The notes under the pieces: model-generated | What the model saw: only the letters and a program-made list of their open reading frames with translations | What the model was told of the DNA's origin: nothing | The model's database searches: none | Shown: positions 6,295-8,635 of the stretch, piece after piece | Position numbering within the stretch: position 1 is the first letter of the stretch | Layout: each line of letters opens with the position of its first letter | DNA from: Lachnospiraceae bacterium | Lineage (GTDB): Bacteria; Bacillota_A; Clostridia; Lachnospirales; Lachnospiraceae | DNA: 8,635 bases | Direction: 5' to 3' | Assembly (NCBI GenBank): GCA_017416055.1 | Contig: JAFQDI010000183.1 | Coordinates: forward strand, 1 to 8,635 | Program-made: the position numbers and the translations under genes

Positions 6295-8007
6295 ATGGGT
6301 TACATGAAAAATTATCAGTTGTGGTGTACAGACGAGACTTTTGATGAGGCGACTCGGGCGGAGCTTTTGGCACTTGCCGGAAATGAGAAGGAGATCGAGG
6401 ACAGATTCTACCGCGATCTGGAGTTTGGTACCGCAGGACTGCGCGGTGTGATCGGCGCGGGAACCAATCGCATGAATCCCTACACGGTCCGCAAGGCTTC
6501 CCAGGGTCTGGCAGACTACATTAAGAAAGAACACTGTGAGGATAAGGGCGTTGCGATCGCTTACGATTCTCGCCGTATGTCCCCTGAATTTGCGGATGAG
6601 GCAGCACTCTGCCTGAATGCAAACGGAATCAAGACGTACTGCTTTGAGTCCTTACGTCCCACTCCGGAGCTTTCTTTTGCTCTGCGTGAGTTGGGCTGTG
6701 TCGCGGGCATCGTGATCACGGCCAGCCACAATCCGCCGGAGTACAACGGATATAAGGTCTACTGGGAGGACGGCGCACAGGTTGCGGCTCCCAGAGACAA
6801 AGAGATCATTGATCTGGTAAACGGTATCACCGACTACTCCTACCCGAAGACCATGGAGAAAGAGGAGGCTGTTGCAGCCGGCCTGTATCATGTGATCGGT
6901 GAGGAGATTGATGACAAATATATCGCCGAGCTGAAGAATCTGGTTCTCGATTGGGAGGCGATCAAGGCGGTCGCTGACGAGCTGAAGATCGTCTACACAC
7001 CTCTTCACGGAACCGGAAATTTGCCGGTACAGCGCGTGCTCAGAGAACTGGGCTTCAAAAAGGTATTTGTGGTTCCCGAGCAGGAAAAGCCCGATGGAGA
7101 CTTCCCGACCGTTTCCTACCCGAACCCCGAGTCCGAGGCAGCATTTTCACTGGCACTCCGGTACGCAAAGGAGCAGGATGCGGATCTGGTTCTGGCAACA
7201 GACCCCGATGCAGACCGCCTCGGAATCTATGCGAAGGATACGAAGACCGGCGAATACATTCCCTTTACCGGAAATATGTCCGGTATGCTGATCTGTGAAT
7301 ATCAGCTGAGCCGCAAGAAGGAAATGGGCCTGATCCCCGAGAACGGTGCGATGATCTCCACGATCGTTTCCACCAACATGACGCATCCCGTGGCAGAGCA
7401 CTATGACCTGAAACTGATTGAGGTGCTGACCGGATTTAAGTATATCGGTGAACAGATCAAACTCTTTGAGCAGACGGGAAGCAATACTTACCTCTTCGGC
7501 TTCGAGGAGAGCTATGGATGTCTGATCGGTACGCATGCCCGTGACAAGGACGCGATTGTTGCCGTGATGGCACTTTGCGAGGCGGCAGCCTACTACAAGA
7601 CGAAGAATATGACCCTGTGGGATCAGATGATCCACATGTACGAGAAGTACGGCTCTTATAAAGAAACGCAGAAATCCCTGACCTTCAAGGGAAGAGAGGG
7701 TGCGGCAAAAATCGCATCCATTTTGGATGATCTGCGTCTGAATCCCCCCAAGGAGCTGGGTGGATTTAAGGTACTGGAATCCCGCGATTACAAATTGGAT
7801 ACCGTTCTGGATATGGAGACCGGAAAGGTTACGCCTACCGGCCTGCCTTCCTCCAATGTGCTCTACTATGCGCTGGAGGGTGACAACTGGTTCTGTGTGA
7901 GACCGTCCGGAACCGAGCCCAAGGTGAAGTATTACATGGGCGTTAAGGGCGACAGCTTTGAGGACGCTGAGGCGAAGCTTCAGAAGCTGTGGAATGCGTT
8001 AGATTGA
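6295..8007 (+). CDS. pgcA: Phospho-sugar mutase (alpha-phosphoglucomutase/phosphomannomutase family)
   Basis: This is a 570-residue cytoplasmic enzyme of the alpha-D-phosphohexomutase superfamily, interconverting hexose 6- and 1-phosphates. All four signature regions are present: the phosphoserine loop TASHNPPEYNGY (142-153) with Ser144, the magnesium-binding DPDADR (303-308), the sugar-specificity loop GFEESYG (402-408), and the phosphate-binding RPSGTEPK (536-543). FGTAGLRG (44-51) near the N-terminus is also typical. The length matches Bacillus PgcA and PGM2-type enzymes rather than the shorter GlmM or ManB forms. Glucose-1-phosphate from this enzyme is the precursor of dTDP-glucose and UDP-glucose, so it would feed the rhamnose route that includes RmlC; the substrate is inferred, since mannose or ribose phosphates are also used in the family. 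The start at 6295 is favoured by GGAGG at 6281-6285, nine bases upstream; an ATG at 6286 touches that site. It lies 21 bases after the kinase-like gene with no terminator between. Confidence 0.95.
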   Translation: MGYMKNYQLWCTDETFDEATRAELLALAGNEKEIEDRFYRDLEFGTAGLRGVIGAGTNRMNPYTVRKASQGLADYIKKEHCEDKGVAIAYDSRRMSPEFADEAALCLNANGIKTYCFESLRPTPELSFALRELGCVAGIVITASHNPPEYNGYKVYWEDGAQVAAPRDKEIIDLVNGITDYSYPKTMEKEEAVAAGLYHVIGEEIDDKYIAELKNLVLDWEAIKAVADELKIVYTPLHGTGNLPVQRVLRELGFKKVFVVPEQEKPDGDFPTVSYPNPESEAAFSLALRYAKEQDADLVLATDPDADRLGIYAKDTKTGEYIPFTGNMSGMLICEYQLSRKKEMGLIPENGAMISTIVSTNMTHPVAEHYDLKLIEVLTGFKYIGEQIKLFEQTGSNTYLFGFEESYGCLIGTHARDKDAIVAVMALCEAAAYYKTKNMTLWDQMIHMYEKYGSYKETQKSLTFKGREGAAKIASILDDLRLNPPKELGGFKVLESRDYKLDTVLDMETGKVTPTGLPSSNVLYYALEGDNWFCVRPSGTEPKVKYYMGVKGDSFEDAEAKLQKLWNALD

Positions 8008-8013
8008 TGAACA

Positions 8014-8034
8014 GCTGACCGAAGAGCGGTCGGT
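8014..8034. other. Hairpin between the phosphohexomutase and lipoprotein genes
   Basis: GCTGACCG (8014-8021) can pair with CGGTCGGT (8027-8034) around an AAGAG loop; five central pairs are perfect, and the outer three include two G-U wobbles. There is no T run after it, so it is a poor intrinsic terminator. The right arm ends one base before the AGGAGG site (8036-8041) of the lipoprotein gene, so the fold could influence ribosome access or partial read-through. This is inference from sequence symmetry. Confidence 0.4.
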
Positions 8035-8045
8035 GAGGAGGAGAC

Positions 8046-8635
8046 ATGAAAGGGAGAGTACGGTTTTTGAACCATTACAAGTGCATATTGCCGGCCGTGC
8101 TCTGCCTTATTCTGGTTGCCTGTGGCGCGGATGTGGGAGCATTGCTGCCGACGGATCAGGCGATTTCGGAAGGCATGACCTCCGAGCGAGTGGAATCCAC
8201 AAAGGACAACACCACAGAGGGGACTCAGTCGGAGGAATTCCATCCTCTGACCTACCAGGTGGATCTCAGCCACGACGAGGTGCCGGAGTTGCTTTCGTTA
8301 AGGACGACCGGAACCGGAGATTCCATGCGGATGGAGCTGTCCGTAACCCAGAATGATACGGTGCTGTGGACGGGCGATCTGGATCTTACGGACGGGATGA
8401 CGAGAAAATCGATTTTCCTTTGCACGGTGGGAGGGGAGGATTTCCTCGCGTTCTGTCGGGCGTATTTGGAAGACGAATCATACCGATACGTCTTTGAGGT
8501 ATTTGATCTGGAAGAAAACAAGGTCCACTATGTGGATATGGAACAGATTGTGTTCGGGGTGAATGCACCGGGCGGATATCCGATAGATGCGGTGGAGACC
8601 GGCCGGCGCGCGAATCTGATGAACTGGTATCTGGA
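8046..8635 (+). CDS. Lipoprotein of unknown function (5' part, runs off the window)
   Basis: An open frame starts at ATG 8046 and has no stop before the window ends, giving the first 196 residues. AGGAGG at 8036-8041 precedes it by four bases. The N-terminus is a lipoprotein signal: a basic stretch MKGRVRFLNHYK, a hydrophobic core (13-25), and the lipobox LVAC with Cys26 as the site of lipid attachment. A Ser/Thr/Glu-rich spacer (about 27-65) would hold the folded part away from the membrane. From about 66 on there are alternating strand-like segments with many Asp, Glu and aromatic residues (for example LTYQVDLS, SIFLCTVGG, YRYVFEVFDL), suggesting a beta-rich extracytoplasmic domain. No family is recognised. 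It lies 38 bases after the phosphohexomutase gene on the same strand; a functional link with the glycan is possible but not shown. Confidence 0.8.
   Translation, partial: MKGRVRFLNHYKCILPAVLCLILVACGADVGALLPTDQAISEGMTSERVESTKDNTTEGTQSEEFHPLTYQVDLSHDEVPELLSLRTTGTGDSMRMELSVTQNDTVLWTGDLDLTDGMTRKSIFLCTVGGEDFLAFCRAYLEDESYRYVFEVFDLEENKVHYVDMEQIVFGVNAPGGYPIDAVETGRRANLMNWYL

Noticed and set aside
8033..8356. Forward open frame of 107 codons at the right end
   Set aside because: It is out of frame with the lipoprotein gene, which has a better ribosome binding site, a signal peptide and stays open to the end of the window.
1..8635. Insertion sequences, tRNA or rRNA genes, CRISPR arrays, phage attachment sites
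   Set aside because: No transposase-like protein, regularly spaced repeats, terminal inverted repeats or structural RNA signature was seen; the window is almost fully covered by co-directional genes.

Overview
The window looks like part of a cell-surface polysaccharide locus from a Gram-positive anaerobe of the Clostridia, most like a Lachnospiraceae member. The reasons are strong AGGAGG-type ribosome binding sites, tightly packed co-directional genes, roughly half G+C by eye, and a Gram-positive style lipoprotein. The family-level placement is an inference from style, not from a search. All eight genes seen are on the plus strand, and no mobile element, tRNA, rRNA or CRISPR is visible.

Layout: (1) the last codons of an upstream gene (3-116); (2) a large multi-spanning membrane protein of the DUF2142 type (151-1752); (3) RmlC/RfbC, the dTDP-4-dehydrorhamnose 3,5-epimerase (1782-2336); (4) and (5) a Wzm-type permease and a Wzt-type ATPase carrying an extra C-terminal glycan-binding domain (2406-3200, 3213-4529); (6) a SAM-dependent methyltransferase (4534-5427); (7) a small protein with a kinase-like core, a C-terminal coiled coil and a basic amphipathic tail (5437-6273); (8) a phosphohexomutase (6295-8007); (9) the first 196 codons of a lipoprotein that runs off the end (8046-8635).

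Working model: the locus makes a dTDP-sugar-derived glycan (probably containing L-rhamnose) inside the cell, finishes it, and exports it by an ABC transporter. The most interesting part is genes 5 to 7. A methyltransferase followed by a kinase-like protein with a coiled coil and a membrane-binding-looking tail reproduces, split over two genes, the domain order of WbdD. In E. coli O8/O9-type O-antigens, WbdD caps the chain end with methyl or methyl-phosphate groups, sets chain length, and makes the mark read by the C-terminal domain of Wzt. Here the putative capping pair sits directly behind a Wzt that has such a domain. This suggests a cap-and-export termination system in a Gram-positive; it is an inference from motifs and gene order. 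The phosphohexomutase would connect the locus to sugar-phosphate supply. The lipoprotein is probably a separate function in the same transcription direction.
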